A DNA stretch of 64,000 nucleotides from Protopterus annectens (Eukaryota; Chordata; Ceratodontiformes; Protopteridae): positions 474,605,287 through 474,669,286 of the forward strand of contig NC_056738.1 of NCBI RefSeq assembly GCF_019279795.1, written 5' to 3'. Within the stretch, counting starts at the first letter, position 1; each line of letters opens with the position of its first letter. The position numbers were made by a program, and so were the translations under genes. Below, in pieces: positions 1-10,455 of this stretch. The notes under the pieces are model-generated. The model saw only the letters and a list, made by a program, of their open reading frames with translations, was not told where the DNA came from and searched no databases.

Positions 1-244
1 AAGCTATAAGAAGTATATACAATAGAATGTTACTTACTGTTTATATTAATAGAGTTAAAATTAAAACATATTATTTACTATTATTTAGTTCTAATTATTA
101 TTAGTTAAAGCATGACAGATTATTTACAAACAAGCATAAGCAGTGTAATCAAGAAAGTATAATTAGGAATTGCATTTGAAGAACATATAAACTTTTAAAG
201 GAAAAAAAATGTATCAAATTACTGACCTTATTTTTCCTCTTCAG

Positions 245-337
245 AAAGAGAAACAAGTTAAATCACAGCTTGCCATTAAATCTCCAGATATTTTGACTAG
301 TTATGAAACAAAACATTTCTTTGCAGACAGAGAATAA
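245..337 (+). other. Possible terminal coding exon (weak)
   Basis: A pyrimidine-rich tract ending in CAG at 242-244 is a good splice acceptor. It is followed by 30 open codons ending with TAA at 335-337, and overlapping AATAAA signals lie at 409-419. The peptide ends in HFFADRE and resembles no family I recognise. An open run of this length occurs often by chance, so the call rests mainly on the acceptor, reading frame and poly(A) signal occurring together. If real, the rest of the gene lies before base 1. It could equally be chance. Confidence 0.15.
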
Positions 338-451
338 CTTTGATTAAATCTTTTTCAAAATATTTGTTGCTTCTTGGAAATGCAGGAACTATATTTAAAA
401 AGATTAATAATAAAATAAAACGATGAGAGAGAAAAAAAAAACAGTACAAAT

Positions 452-1339
452 CATTTGTTTTTTAGTCTCTTCTTCTTCTCTGAAGTCTTCCACGAAGTTT
501 CAGTTGCCAGTCTCTTTAACGAAGGACTAGCCCATTCCATTTCTTCTATTTTTTCCAAAATCTTATTTTTTTTGATAAACAGTAAAGCAGAGTCTAAGTC
601 ATCGAAAATTTTAGGACCATCGGGAAGGAAGATTTTAAGCTTGGCAGGAAACAGAAGGTATGTTTTAAACTGTGCTTTTTTAAGCTCCCTTATTAGTGGC
701 AGAAAAACATTTCTTTTAGCTAATACCATGGAAGAATAGTCATTGTCAAAACGCATAGTTGTTTCATTAATCTTAACAGGAGCTTTAGCCCAAGCAGATT
801 TAAGAACCATCTCTTTATCAAAAGATGATAGAAATCTAACTATAACTGCTCTAGGATAGTTTTTGTTAGAGTTAGTATTAGCTATAGATCTATGTGCTCT
901 TTCGATACCAAAAGAGAATGCTTCTGGTAAATCTAAAGTTTTAGGGAGCCATGTTGTTAAAAAAGAAGTAATATTGTTACCTTCAATATTTTCTGGCAGT
1001 CCAAAATCCTAATGTTATTGCGCCTAGATCTATTTTCCAGGTCATCCAGCTTTGTTTGTAAATGTGTATTTTGTTTCAGCAGAAACTCAATGTTGATTTC
1101 CTCTTCTTGTATTCTATTTTTCATGTCATTCACAGCTTCTTCTATGCCTGTCATCTGGATCTTCTGTTGTTGCAGGTCCATATGTAACAAGTCTATTTGT
1201 TTTGTAGTTTTTCTATGAAAGTGTCTATTTTAGTATCCATTTTATCCATCTTAGCAGTAAGTTGCTGGACTATAATTATCAGAGACTGAAGTTCTTTCTT
1301 GATGCTGGAGTCTTGAGAATTTGTCTTACTGGAACTCAT
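452..1339 (-). pseudogene. L1-type LINE ORF1 (RNA-binding protein), frameshifted
   Basis: On the minus strand, an ATG at 1337-1339 opens a Ser/Lys/Gln-rich leader and a coiled coil with repeated MDKMDTKID-like heptads. A stop or frameshift near 1200 is followed by more coiled coil (956-1190), which runs into LENRSRRNNIRI, the start of the L1 ORF1p RRM-like domain. After another frameshift, 451-810 carries the C-terminal domain with the conserved FLSSF-type lead-in, KSAWAKAP, and a LFPAKLKIFLPDG segment. ORF1p normally forms trimers that coat L1 RNA. ORF2 should follow at lower coordinates, but 1-450 shows no endonuclease or RT, so the element is cut off or is an ORF1-only derivative. The family call is firm; the clade within L1/Tx1 is open. 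Confidence 0.8.
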
Positions 1340-1580
1340 TTCAGACTGATAAACTGACAGGAAAATTTCCAAAGTAATTTCTGACAGGAATATTATTAAG
1401 ATTTCCTTTCTTTTTTAGATATAGTTCAAGAACTATATAAAACAAACATATTTAGAAAGAAAATTACTTCAAAAATTAATTTTTTAAGTAATTAATTCCT
1501 GTCAGTGTAATGAAATTGGTGGAGCTGAAGAAATCTGCTGCTATCCTGTGTTCATCCTTGGCCACGCCCCCTTTTTGTCT
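1340..1580 (-). mobile_element. Probable L1 5' UTR
   Basis: Upstream of the ORF1 ATG on the minus strand lies AT-rich sequence. It begins near 1575 with a GGGGGCGTGGCCAAGGATG-like block, similar in style to the G-rich starts of vertebrate L1 5' UTRs. The exact 5' end and a target duplication could not be placed. Confidence 0.4.
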
Positions 1581-2653
1581 AAATTCTGAAGGTCTGGATT
1601 AGTGTGAATATTAACTGATGTAAGAATTCTCAGTGGTATATGATACAATTTGATAAGTAAGTTATTAGATAAAGTATATTATTGTGATTTTCTTGCAACA
1701 CTGTGTTCAGCATTATTTGATACAGATAAGTGTTAATATAAATGCACAGTGTTTCTATAGTCCATGAGGACCTATAAAATATTGAGTAACAGTATACTGA
1801 ATGATTTGTTTATAGGGACTTTCGTTGATATTTACTGGCATAATGTCTGTGAGATAGAGATGCATCATTGGTAAATAAAATGCAGTTACGGTAAGAAGCA
1901 AGACTTTGAAATAAGCTACAATGATTCTAAATGTAGTAGGGAAGGAAGTGATGTTGGAATATGGGTAATGTATGAAATAGGTAGCTGTCAAGATCCCCTC
2001 CAACAAATAAACACAACAGCTTATACTATGATAACCACTTATAAACAGGAGAATTCACATTTACAATATTCAGTAACCAACAATCATGTGAACCATTAGA
2101 AGGCAGCATTAAACCATTCATAATCACCTGCCCTCCTTAAAGCAGCATTAAAATGTTTTGCTCACTTTAATACCAATTTAATAAACAGCAGCATGACCAC
2201 ACTCACTTCCTTAACCCTGCACAAAATAATCATGCAAACAGAACCAAAGAAAGAGTGGAGAAAAGTAGGGGGACAGAAGAGGGCTTCATCTGAACCTCTC
2301 TTCTCTGCCTTTAAACTAAACTGTGTACTGCAATTTAAACCAACCACAATACCAGTGTTGGGAGGATGGGAGCAAAGAATCTATGAGAAAATGACTGTTG
2401 CCCTCTCTTACTACTAAATAGATCACTGCCGTAACTTACCTCACTTACTCCCTCTCAATCCCACCAAACCTTCCTCTTCTAAAACTTAACCCCTTCAGCC
2501 TAAACTTTACTAATCTCAAATCCAAAGCTGCCCTATACTTTCTTGTCCCCCTCCCCCCAAATCAATCCTTATAACATTCAGAAGTGCTTCTGGCCAAATT
2601 GGTTTGCATGCAAACTTAATTTGTGGATGGCTAGTTGGACTGATTGGGCAATG
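1581..2653. other. No recognised feature
   Basis: AT-rich sequence with only short chance ORFs. No protein motif, tRNA-like box or clear repeat was seen. Confidence 0.4.
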
Positions 2654-3263
2654 AGAATTTGGGTACTTATTATCGCAACCAGATTAAGCGACATGATATA
2701 CTTTCTTGTCTTTTACTAAAACAACAACAAATAAGTGTAATTGGGAAGGGTAAACTGTTAAAAAGTTTGCTAGGGTATTGGTGGTGGGTTTGTAAAATGA
2801 TTAAGGGTTAAAATTTTAGGATTTGTGGGTAGCTTGCTGTAAAGATGTCAAACTTTGAATTCAGCAATCGCAGTGGTTGCGTCTATACATTTGCTGGCCT
2901 GAAAGGAGTATGATGTTATACACATGCATAGTTCAAATGGATTAGCTGCTTTCATATTGTGGAATGGATTACTTTTAGTGCTGTTCTTGTGTGGAAAAGA
3001 TTGCTTTTCAGCTTTACCCTGTTCTGTTTGGATGTATTTGTGAAAAGAAGAAACAGGACACATGCAATTTATGTTAGGTAAACTCTTTATTTCTTATAGC
3101 TTACAAACAGTTCTGAAGAAATTTTAGAATAGAAGCTTGTCAGGAAAAATAGGAAAAGGTTTGCAAACGTTTGTAAGAAGTAGACAGTACTGCTTTGCTT
3201 TTATGTTGTGATGCTTCTATTCTCAGGGCAAAGGCTGACTGAATGTCATTGATTTTCCTATGT

Positions 3264-3925
3264 TACGGCTCAACAGATGTGGATTGCTAAGTCCCTGTTG
3301 TAATGTTTTTCAATATCATGCATATGTTTTTTATATGGTAAGGCTTTATATATATTTCCTTTATCACACAAAAAGAGTGTTATTAATTTTTTATCGTAGA
3401 AATATATTGCGATTTTGTATTACTTACATAATATTTACAGTGTTTAATATAGTAATATAAACTTTTCAGTAGTTATAGGGGAATTTGCGTGTTTATGATC
3501 ATTTTAAAGTTTATTGTAATTTATTATATGTATAGAATATGCATTCTACTAACATAGAGTTACATTTTACTACAAAGTATACATTTTACGTTTTCAGGAA
3601 GTGATGTAACATGCAGTGTCTTCCATGTATTTAAATGTTCAGCAAGTTTTGGCTCTTTTCTGAACATTTTGATTACTCTGATGAAGCTTCCCTGTATAGA
3701 GAAGCGAAAACGCTAACCTATTTTACAAATAAAATTGCGTTAAGGACTATTTGGTGTGCAAGACTGTTTGGCATCTGAAATATGTTTTCTTATAGTTGGT
3801 TTCATTTGTGGCATTTGTTGTAATGTTTTTCGGTATGTGTAGAAAGCTCAGAAGATATAAATTGTTCAGTCACTGTTGTACTGTTTTTCTATGTAGGAAG
3901 CTCAGAAGATGTGGATTGCTTAACG
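3264..3925 (+). repeat. Degenerate repeat, three copies
   Basis: A segment of the form AGCTCAGAAGATGTGGATTG followed by CTTAAGTCCCTGTTGTAATG-type sequence recurs at about 3264-3312, 3840-3890 and 3898-3935. It lies inside the TIR element and brackets the hammerhead-like motif, so it may be part of a terminal repeat of a Penelope-like insertion. Confidence 0.4.
3671..3720 (+). ncRNA. Hammerhead-ribozyme-like core
   Basis: CTGATGA at 3678-3684 is followed by one A, a perfect 5-bp stem GCTTC/GAAGC (3686-3690 with 3701-3705) closing a 10-base loop, and GAAA at 3706-3709. That is the order of the hammerhead core with stem II. Stems I and III are weak (ACGCTAAC after the core). Hammerhead motifs are known in terminal repeats of Penelope-like elements, and this sequence resembles the other cores in this window. 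Activity is not implied. Confidence 0.45.
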
Positions 3926-4165
3926 CATTTGAAGTAGAATGGGACTTGCTTAACTTATATGAGATGCTAGCGGTAAAGGGGAAACCTATTTTCAAACCTT
4001 ATTTTTTCAGTCGTTTAATTGATAAATCTTCCTAAAAACACAAAGCATTAAATAAAACATGTTTCTGAGCTTTTTAATGCTTTCTTGGTTTTACTTGACA
4101 AAACGAGAAGCAACCAGCATTACCGTGAAAATCTGGTTGCGATAATATGTAAGTACCAGAATTTG

Positions 4166-5142
4166 TATGGGTAGTTGAGAAATGGCTGAAAGTTAAAGTA
4201 TAATTAGATGGGGTATTTGCCTGTAGGAAATGAATGTGATTGGTTAATTATAAACAAAATGTTATGGGGTGGATAGGAGCAGGGAGTGACAGGGAGAAGT
4301 GAGAACCGATTCAAGTCAGTGGGAACATTCAGCTAAATTAATATGCTGTACATAGTTGATCAAAGTAGTAAGTACAGAAAAAAGGCACAAGAGACAGAGA
4401 CCAGAATGAGAATTTAGGCAACTGAAATTTAAGGAAGTGACCCAGCATAACTGATTAAAAAAGTAAAAAAAATATGAAAGTGAGAAGTCAAACGTAAATG
4501 CAGTCATTGTGCTAATAATTAGCCTGGCATTATTTGAACAGTGGCCATCCTTGCTTTCTTGGGGGTAGAAAAGGCATTACTCAAAAATGTCATTTAAGTA
4601 GGAAGGTAGGATATAATTAAAGAGAGTGAAAATTATGTTACAGCTATACAGTTTGTGCATACTTTAAGCACTGAAATGTTAAGTGGTTCTTAAGAGCTTA
4701 ACAGTGGTTGGTTATACTTGCTGATTTGCATTTATAGCAAAGTATTCACTTAGAGCAGTTTTGAGGCTTAGGGAGTAAATGATCCCTAGTTGTAGTATCC
4801 TCCCTCTAAGCTGCTTAAATCACTGAGGTGAAAATTAGTTCTCCAGAGGCTTCTGCTGTTTGCCCATACGTGTCCATTTGGACTTGTAGTACAATGTCTC
4901 CTTTATGAGAAACCTGTGCCTAGCTTTAGTGCTAAACTTCAAGCTTCCCTTTGTAGTTTGGACCTATCTGTATGAGGACTACCTGACTAGCTGGTATGGT
5001 GGTACCCTCTCCTTTAAGGTATTGATCACGAACTTATTAAACAAGTCTGGCTTTAAGGACTTCAAAAATGAATCTACTCAAACTCTAAGATGTGCTCTCA
5101 AAATGTACTTGCCACCAGGTAGCTTCAGCTACTTCTTATGCA
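4166..5142. other. No recognised feature
   Basis: Unique-looking AT-rich sequence with only short ORFs. An ORF at 4905-5261 runs into the palindromic element downstream and has no family motif. Confidence 0.4.
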
Positions 5143-5151
5143 ATGTACTTT

Positions 5152-5960
5152 GGGTCTATATTAGAACATCAAAGTTTCAAAACGTCAAATGTTCTAATAT
5201 TGAACCCTATTCAGCGAAAGCTGAAAATATCGAAGCAACAGAAAACCAAATTCTTTCCTAGGGAAAGAATTTGGTTGTCCGTTTCTATTGCTTCGGTACT
5301 TTCAGTGCTGTGATGGAAAGTTACGGGTTGGGTTCAGGTAAGTGTGTGATTGAGTGCAAGTTAGGTTAGTTAGGTTTAGGGTGCGGGTTAGATATATGTG
5401 CGATTGTGTGGACATGAGGGTTAGGGTGGGTTAGGTGAGTTAGGATTAGGGCGTGGGTTAGGTATGTGTGCAATTGTGTGGACATGATGTTAGGGTGGGT
5501 TAGGTGAGTTAGAATTAGGGCGCGGGTTAGGTATGTGTGCGATTGTGTGGACGTGATGTTAGGGTGGGGTAGGTGAGTTAGGGTAAGGGCACGGGTCAGG
5601 TAAGTGTGCGATTGTGTGGATGTGAAGGTTAGGGTGGGGTAGGTGAGTTATGGTTAGGGCACAGGTGAGGTGAGTGTGCGATATGACAGACCTTAGGGTT
5701 AGGGTTTGGGTTAAGGTAAGTGGATAGTTAGTGGTGTGTGTATAGTTTACTGTAGGGTTAGGTGTAAGATTTTAGGTGTATGTGTATGGATTGTTGTTTG
5801 TTTGGTGTGCTTGTGTTGTGTGCATGTGTTTTGGAACAGTGACTTTTTCCCTAGGAAAAAATTCACTATTCTGTATGTTCAATGTTTTCAGCTTTCGCCG
5901 AATAGGGTTCAATATTAGAACATTCGAAGTTTTGAAACTTCGATGTTCTAATATAGACCC
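5152..5960. mobile_element. Palindromic-ended DNA element carrying a minisatellite
   Basis: The element starts GGGTCTATATTAGAACATC and ends with the reverse complement. The inverted match continues inward, with mismatches, for about 75 bp through GAACCCTATTC and GCGAAAGCTGAAAA. The direct repeat ATGTACTT flanks it at 5143-5150 and 5961-5968. Each tip is also a hairpin, for example ATATTAGAACAT (5158-5169) with ATGTTCTAATAT (5189-5200). A second hairpin centred on CCTAGG lies at 5244-5276. The interior is a TTAGGG-rich tandem repeat. No transposase is present, so it would need a helper. It is related to the element at 15015-15376. Confidence 0.78.
5338..5735 (+). repeat. 66-70-bp minisatellite rich in TTAGGG-like words
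   Basis: About five to six diverged copies of a unit built from TGTGCGATTGTGTGGACATGA followed by GTTAGGGTGGGTTAGGTGAG-type sequence. GGTTAG and TTAGGG recur in the same orientation throughout. This is interstitial telomere-like sequence inside a transposon-like element. It is not a simple (TTAGGG)n array. Confidence 0.8.
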
Positions 5961-6229
5961 ATGTACTTCTACTCACATCTGCAAATGGCAGTCTCCACTA
6001 GAACCAAATATACTGAGAGGTTTGAAAACAAACTACACCACTTGTCTAATAATATAAATGCACTCTAAAATAAAATGAAAAAAAAAAACTTGTAAAGTCC
6101 TACAGCAAATCATTTTTCAATACCTTTACTGAATTGTTACTTAAGATATACGCAAACAGACATTTATATAAAAGAAAACAAACCATATTAACATGTTCCC
6201 ATTTACAAACATTAGATATCACATACGCT

Positions 6230-6575
6230 TTTTGTGTGTATAACTATCAGTCCAGCATTGCATAAATTGCTTATTTCTTGCCTTCACATAAATCTCACTC
6301 CTCCTCCAAAATATTCTGTGGGTTTTGTTCCCACAGTTTCCATTTTTTTATGTACTTTGTTCCTACCCTTATCTAAACATCCCACTTACAGTTCTTTTAT
6401 CTCTGTACAATATTCAGTACTTTAACTACAGCCAGTTTAAACTACAATTTCCATTTTCTAGTAATTGCTTTTTGGAAGCCACCAGAATTAAACTTAACAA
6501 GGCCTTACTTTGTATAGGCAATTCATATCCTGAATCCCAGCTCAAAAATAATTTCCATAGTTACACCCTTTATAT
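6230..6575 (-). pseudogene. L1-type ORF2 C-terminal end (fragment, continues from 8303)
   Basis: Minus-strand translation, with stops, gives a Lys/Trp-rich stretch ending in a RVGTKYIKKWKLWEQNPQ-like segment. This resembles the region after the CCHC motif of L1/Tx1 ORF2. It follows naturally on the CCHC-containing piece at 8303-8880 once the RTE insertion is removed. No single frame stays open, so the call depends on that continuity. Confidence 0.45.
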
Positions 6576-8302
6576 GAATTGTATGAAAGGTTAGACACTA
6601 AGGAGGGAGAAAAGGACCTGTACCGATTGGCTAGACAGAGGGACCGAGCTAGTAAAGATGTGCAGCAGGTAAGGGTGATAAAGGATAATGAGGGAAATGT
6701 ACTCACAAGTGAGGAGAGTGTGTTGAGCAGATGGAAAGAGTATTTTGAGGGGCTGATGAATGAAGAGAATGAGAGGGAGAGAAGGTTGGATGATGTGTGG
6801 ATAGTGAATCATGAAGTGCAGTGGATTAGCAAGGAGGAAGTAAGGATAGCTATGAAGAGGATGAAGAATGGAAAGGCTGTTGGTCCAGATGACATACCTG
6901 TGGAAGCATGGAGGTGTTTAGGTGAAATGGCAGTGGAGTTGTTAACTAGATTGTTTAATGAAATCTTTGAAAGTGAGAGGATGCCAGAGGAATGGAGAAA
7001 ACCTGTTTTGGTACCGATTTTTAAGAATAAGGGTGATGTGCAGAGCTGTAGTATCTACAGAGTGATTAAACTGATCAGTCACAGCATGAAGTTATGGGAA
7101 AGAGTAGTGGAAGCAAGGTTAAGAAGGGAGGTGATGATTAGTGATCAGCAGTATGGTTTCATGCCAGGAAAGAGCACTACAGAAGCGATGTTTGCTCTGA
7201 GAGTGTTGATGGAGAAATACAGAGAAGGTCAGAAGGAGTTGCATTGTGTCTTTGTGGACTTAGAGAAAGCATATGACAGGGTGCCTAGAGAGGAGTTGTG
7301 GTACTGTATGAGGAAGTTGGGAGTGTCAGAGAAGTATGTAAGAGTGGTGCAGGATATGTACGAGGGTAGTGTGGCAGCGGTGAGGTCTGCGGTGGGAGTG
7401 ATGGATGCGTTTAAGGTGGAGGTGGGATTACATCAAGGATCAGCTCTGAGCCCTTTCTTATTTGCAATGGTGATGGACAGGTTGACAGACGAGATCAGAC
7501 AAGGAGTCCCCGTGGACTATGATGCTTGCAGATGACATTGTGATCTGTAGTGAGAGTAGGGAACAGGTGGAGGAGACCCTGGAGAGGTGGAGATATACTC
7601 TAGAGAGAAGAGGAATGAAGGTCAGCAGGACTAAGACAGAATATATGTGTGTGAATGAGAGGGAGGATAGAGGAATGGTGAGGATGCAAGGAGTAGAGGT
7701 GGTGAAGGTGGATGAGTTTAAATACTTGGGATCAACAGTTCAGAGTATGGAAGAGAGGTGAAGAAAGAGTACAGGCAGGATGGAGTGGGTGGAGAAGAGT
7801 GTCAGGAGTGATTTGTGATAGCCGAGTAACAGTAAGAGTGAAAGGGAAGATCGACAAGAGGGGAGTGAGACCAGCTATGTTATATGGGTTAGATTCAGTG
7901 GCATTGACAAAAAGGCAGGAGTCAGAGCTTGACGTGCCAGAAGTGGGAGTTGAAGATGTTAAGATTTGCACTGGGTGTGACGTGGATGGACAGGATTAGG
8001 AATAAGTATATTAGAGGGTCAGCCCAGGTTGGAAGGTTTGGAGACAAACCCAGAGAGGCAAGATTACATTGGTTTGGACATGTGCTGAGGAGGGATGCAG
8101 AGTATATTGGGAAAAAGATGCTAAGGATGAAGCTGCCAGGTAACAGGAAAAGAGGAATGCCTAAGATAAGGTTTATGGATGTGGTGAGAGAGGACATGCA
8201 GGTGGTTGGTGTGACAGAGCAAGATGCAGAGGACAGGAAGTAATGGAAACAGTTAATCCGCTGTGGCAACCCAGAATGGGAGCAGCTGAAAGAAGAAGAG
8301 TT
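6575..8302 (+). mobile_element. RTE-type LINE, 5'-truncated, frameshifted reverse transcriptase
   Basis: The element starts inside the pre-RT region ([19 protein letters not shown] at about 6580-6640) and runs to the 3' end. RT blocks in order: [76 protein letters not shown], then [12 protein letters not shown] as the catalytic box. The reading frame shifts between the frame ending at 7535 and the one opening at 7519, and again between 7750 and 7930. The C-terminal domain RLHWFGHVLRRD through DVVREDMQVVG lies at 8060-8210. The 3' end codes for RCGNPEW and stops in a short (GAA)n tail. Endonuclease and 5' sequence are missing. It lies within L1 ORF2 sequence. RTE is my family call from the RT blocks. 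Confidence 0.85.
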
Positions 8303-8885
8303 ATTCCCATTTGTTCACCCAATATTTATGACTGTGTAGGGAATTTTTAAAGTCTGTCAACTCATTACATTCCAAAAACATATGTTCCAAATTATTTAAT
8401 TATTCCCCATTACACCTTCAACATTTGCCATTTACCTGAGGAAAAATTCTTTAGAGTCTGTTTGTGATATAAAAATACCTAGGTAAACACTTCCTAGCAA
8501 AAATCCCAAATCTTTTAGACCATTGCATACTTGGCAGCTATACATATGTCCTCCCATTTTTTTCCCTTGTGAATTGCTTATCCAGTCTCTCTTCCCAATC
8601 TTTTCTAACCACCTCTGATTGATTCCTATAGTCGTTGTGCAATATTTTGTATGCCATACCAATTATCCCTTTTTTTAGCATCAGTTTCTGTTCTAGATTC
8701 AACTAAAAACACTACTAGAGCAGGTCTCTCACTTAGGATTCCCATATACCTTTCTCTTTGCTTATGCTCTGATATCAATTCCTGATAGGTAAAAAAGTCT
8801 CTAGCATACTGTCCAAATGTCTTCTTGGCCTCTTTCCATTCTATAACCTTTGCCTCCCTAGTTATTTGCTCTCAATACCTGGTTC
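8303..8885 (-). pseudogene. L1-type ORF2 C-terminal region with CCHC motif, degraded
   Basis: Minus-strand translation shows a W..RLGRETG..I.KGKKWEDIC block, then a region ending in a CxxC...NLEHMFLEC zinc-knuckle-like motif near 8330-8425. That order is the C-terminal end of L1/Tx1 ORF2. Many stops are present. The upstream continuation appears at 14470-14660 beyond the R4-like insertion, and the downstream continuation at 6230-6575 beyond the RTE insertion. Confidence 0.55.
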
Positions 8886-10202
8886 CTCTGCCGGTTTTCC
8901 CCAGTAAATTCCAGCTCACTCTTGCCTATTCCCGGTACCACTAATTGAAGTCATCCCTACTGGTAAAGTTTCCTTTCTCCATTCTCGTGCTTTATTCTCT
9001 TTTTAATTTCTCCAAGTCTTTTGGGTTTCTAATGCTATGGCAGGAATGGACCCCATTCCTAAGCCAAAGTACAATTAAAGTTCATGAAATTAGTATTGTT
9101 TCAGTCTTTAATGTCAGCCAAAAATGCTCTTTGCAGCACCCGCAATGTGGCCAGTAACGACTCCTATTGCAATTCATACAGAGTTACATCTATCAATAAC
9201 ATATTGAAGTATGACTGTAAATTCTATTTATAAGGCCCATTGCTGCCACTACTACTGGAACTCTGTGGGTATCCTTCTTCCACATTGCCCTCAGTTTTGC
9301 CTGCAAATCCTGGTATTTTATGGCTTTGTGCCTCACTGTCCATAAGACACTGTAGTCATTGGGTGTAGCAATTTCAATGATCAATGATACTTTTTATTTT
9401 CGTGGACTACTATATCGGTTTTTCTCACATCTGTTTTTTGAACTGTTGGTAATGTGTGATCCCATGTGATATAAGCTTCACTATTTTCTATAATGCTTTG
9501 TGGCTCATGTTTCCAGTGTTTTTCAGTCTTGCCCCAACAGTATTGCCACATTATTATGCCTTTCAGTATACAGTTCTTTTACCATTAATATATCATAGCT
9601 TGCAACAAGATGTGCAACTATTTCCAATTCTGTTTTACAAAACCTACATTTGTCTGTTTCTCCTACATATTCAATGGACTTTGTAAACCAACATGCATGT
9701 AGTCCTTATCTTGGGCTGCCAATATTAACTTTTCATCTTTTGGTTTAAATGCACCTCTCCTTAACAAGTCCCGCATTCAGTTTTGATCAACAAGAGGTTG
9801 TTCCAAGAATTTTCTATACTTGCAGCTATATTTATGCATTTTCCACATTTCTTGCCTTCTCATTTGGTCCTTCACCTTATATTCTTTCTTTTGTTTTTTG
9901 GCACATTCAATCGCTGCCTGACTTTTATCTACTTCTGTTATGATTTCCATTCAAGCTTGACACCAATATGCTTCTGCTAAACTAAGCAGGGAAGACACCT
10001 TAGACTTATTCTTCTCATGTTTTAAGCTTTCACTATATTTGGATCCTACGAGGTCAGTAAATATGTATGTAGTCCTACAGTTACAAGATCTATACAGATA
10101 ATTAATTTTGAGGAATCCCATACCTCCTTCAGAACAGAGAATATGTACATTTTGGTATACATTGATTTTTATAAATCATTCAATAAGCATGAAACATTTT
10201 TA

Positions 10203-10455
10203 TTTTTTATTTAACATTTGTTTACTGTGAAAGTCAGACTTGGAACAAAGCCAATTTTAGCAGAGGCCCAGGGAGAAACACTCCAGATGCATGTTTTTGT
10301 AATATGGGATGAGACTGGAGCACCAGGAGGAAACCCATACAAACACAGGTAGGACATGCAGACTCCGCACAGAAGGTACCCCAGTTGAGAATTGAACCAG
10401 AGAACGTCTTGCTGTGAGGCGACAATGCTACCGCTGCACCACTGTACTGTCCATC
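10203..10455 (-). mobile_element. tRNA-derived SINE with L2-like 3' tail
   Basis: On the minus strand the element begins GTGGTGCAGCGGTAGCATTG (A-box region) and GGTTCAATTCTCAAC (B-box region). A body containing GTGCGGAGTCTGCATGTCCT and GGGTTTCCTCCTGG follows. The tail, TTTCTCCCTGGGCCTCTGCT through AAACAAATGTTAAATAAA, matches the 3' end of the L2-like LINE at 54555-54650. It lies within R4-like copy A. Confidence 0.8.

Larger units (their letters stand above)
2662..4157. mobile_element. Non-autonomous DNA transposon with TIRs and 8-bp TSD
   Basis: The left end reads GGTACTTA then TTATCGCAACCAGATT (2662-2685). The reverse complement of 4130-4157 reads the same apart from a 4-base CATA insertion after the first eight bases. 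The direct repeat AGAATTTG flanks the element exactly, at 2654-2661 and 4158-4165. The right end also folds on itself, with GCAACCAG (4110-4117) pairing with CTGGTTGC (4133-4140). No transposase ORF is visible in the 1.5 kb. An 8-bp duplication fits hAT-, Merlin- or P-like transposition, but the termini do not decide between these. Confidence 0.72.

Noticed and set aside
5338..5735. True interstitial telomere array
   Set aside because: Units are 66-70 bp with only scattered TTAGGG words, so it is a minisatellite and not (TTAGGG)n.
7922..8269. Minus-strand ORF over the RTE element, and that at 7732-7971
   Set aside because: Antisense shadows of the RTE coding region.
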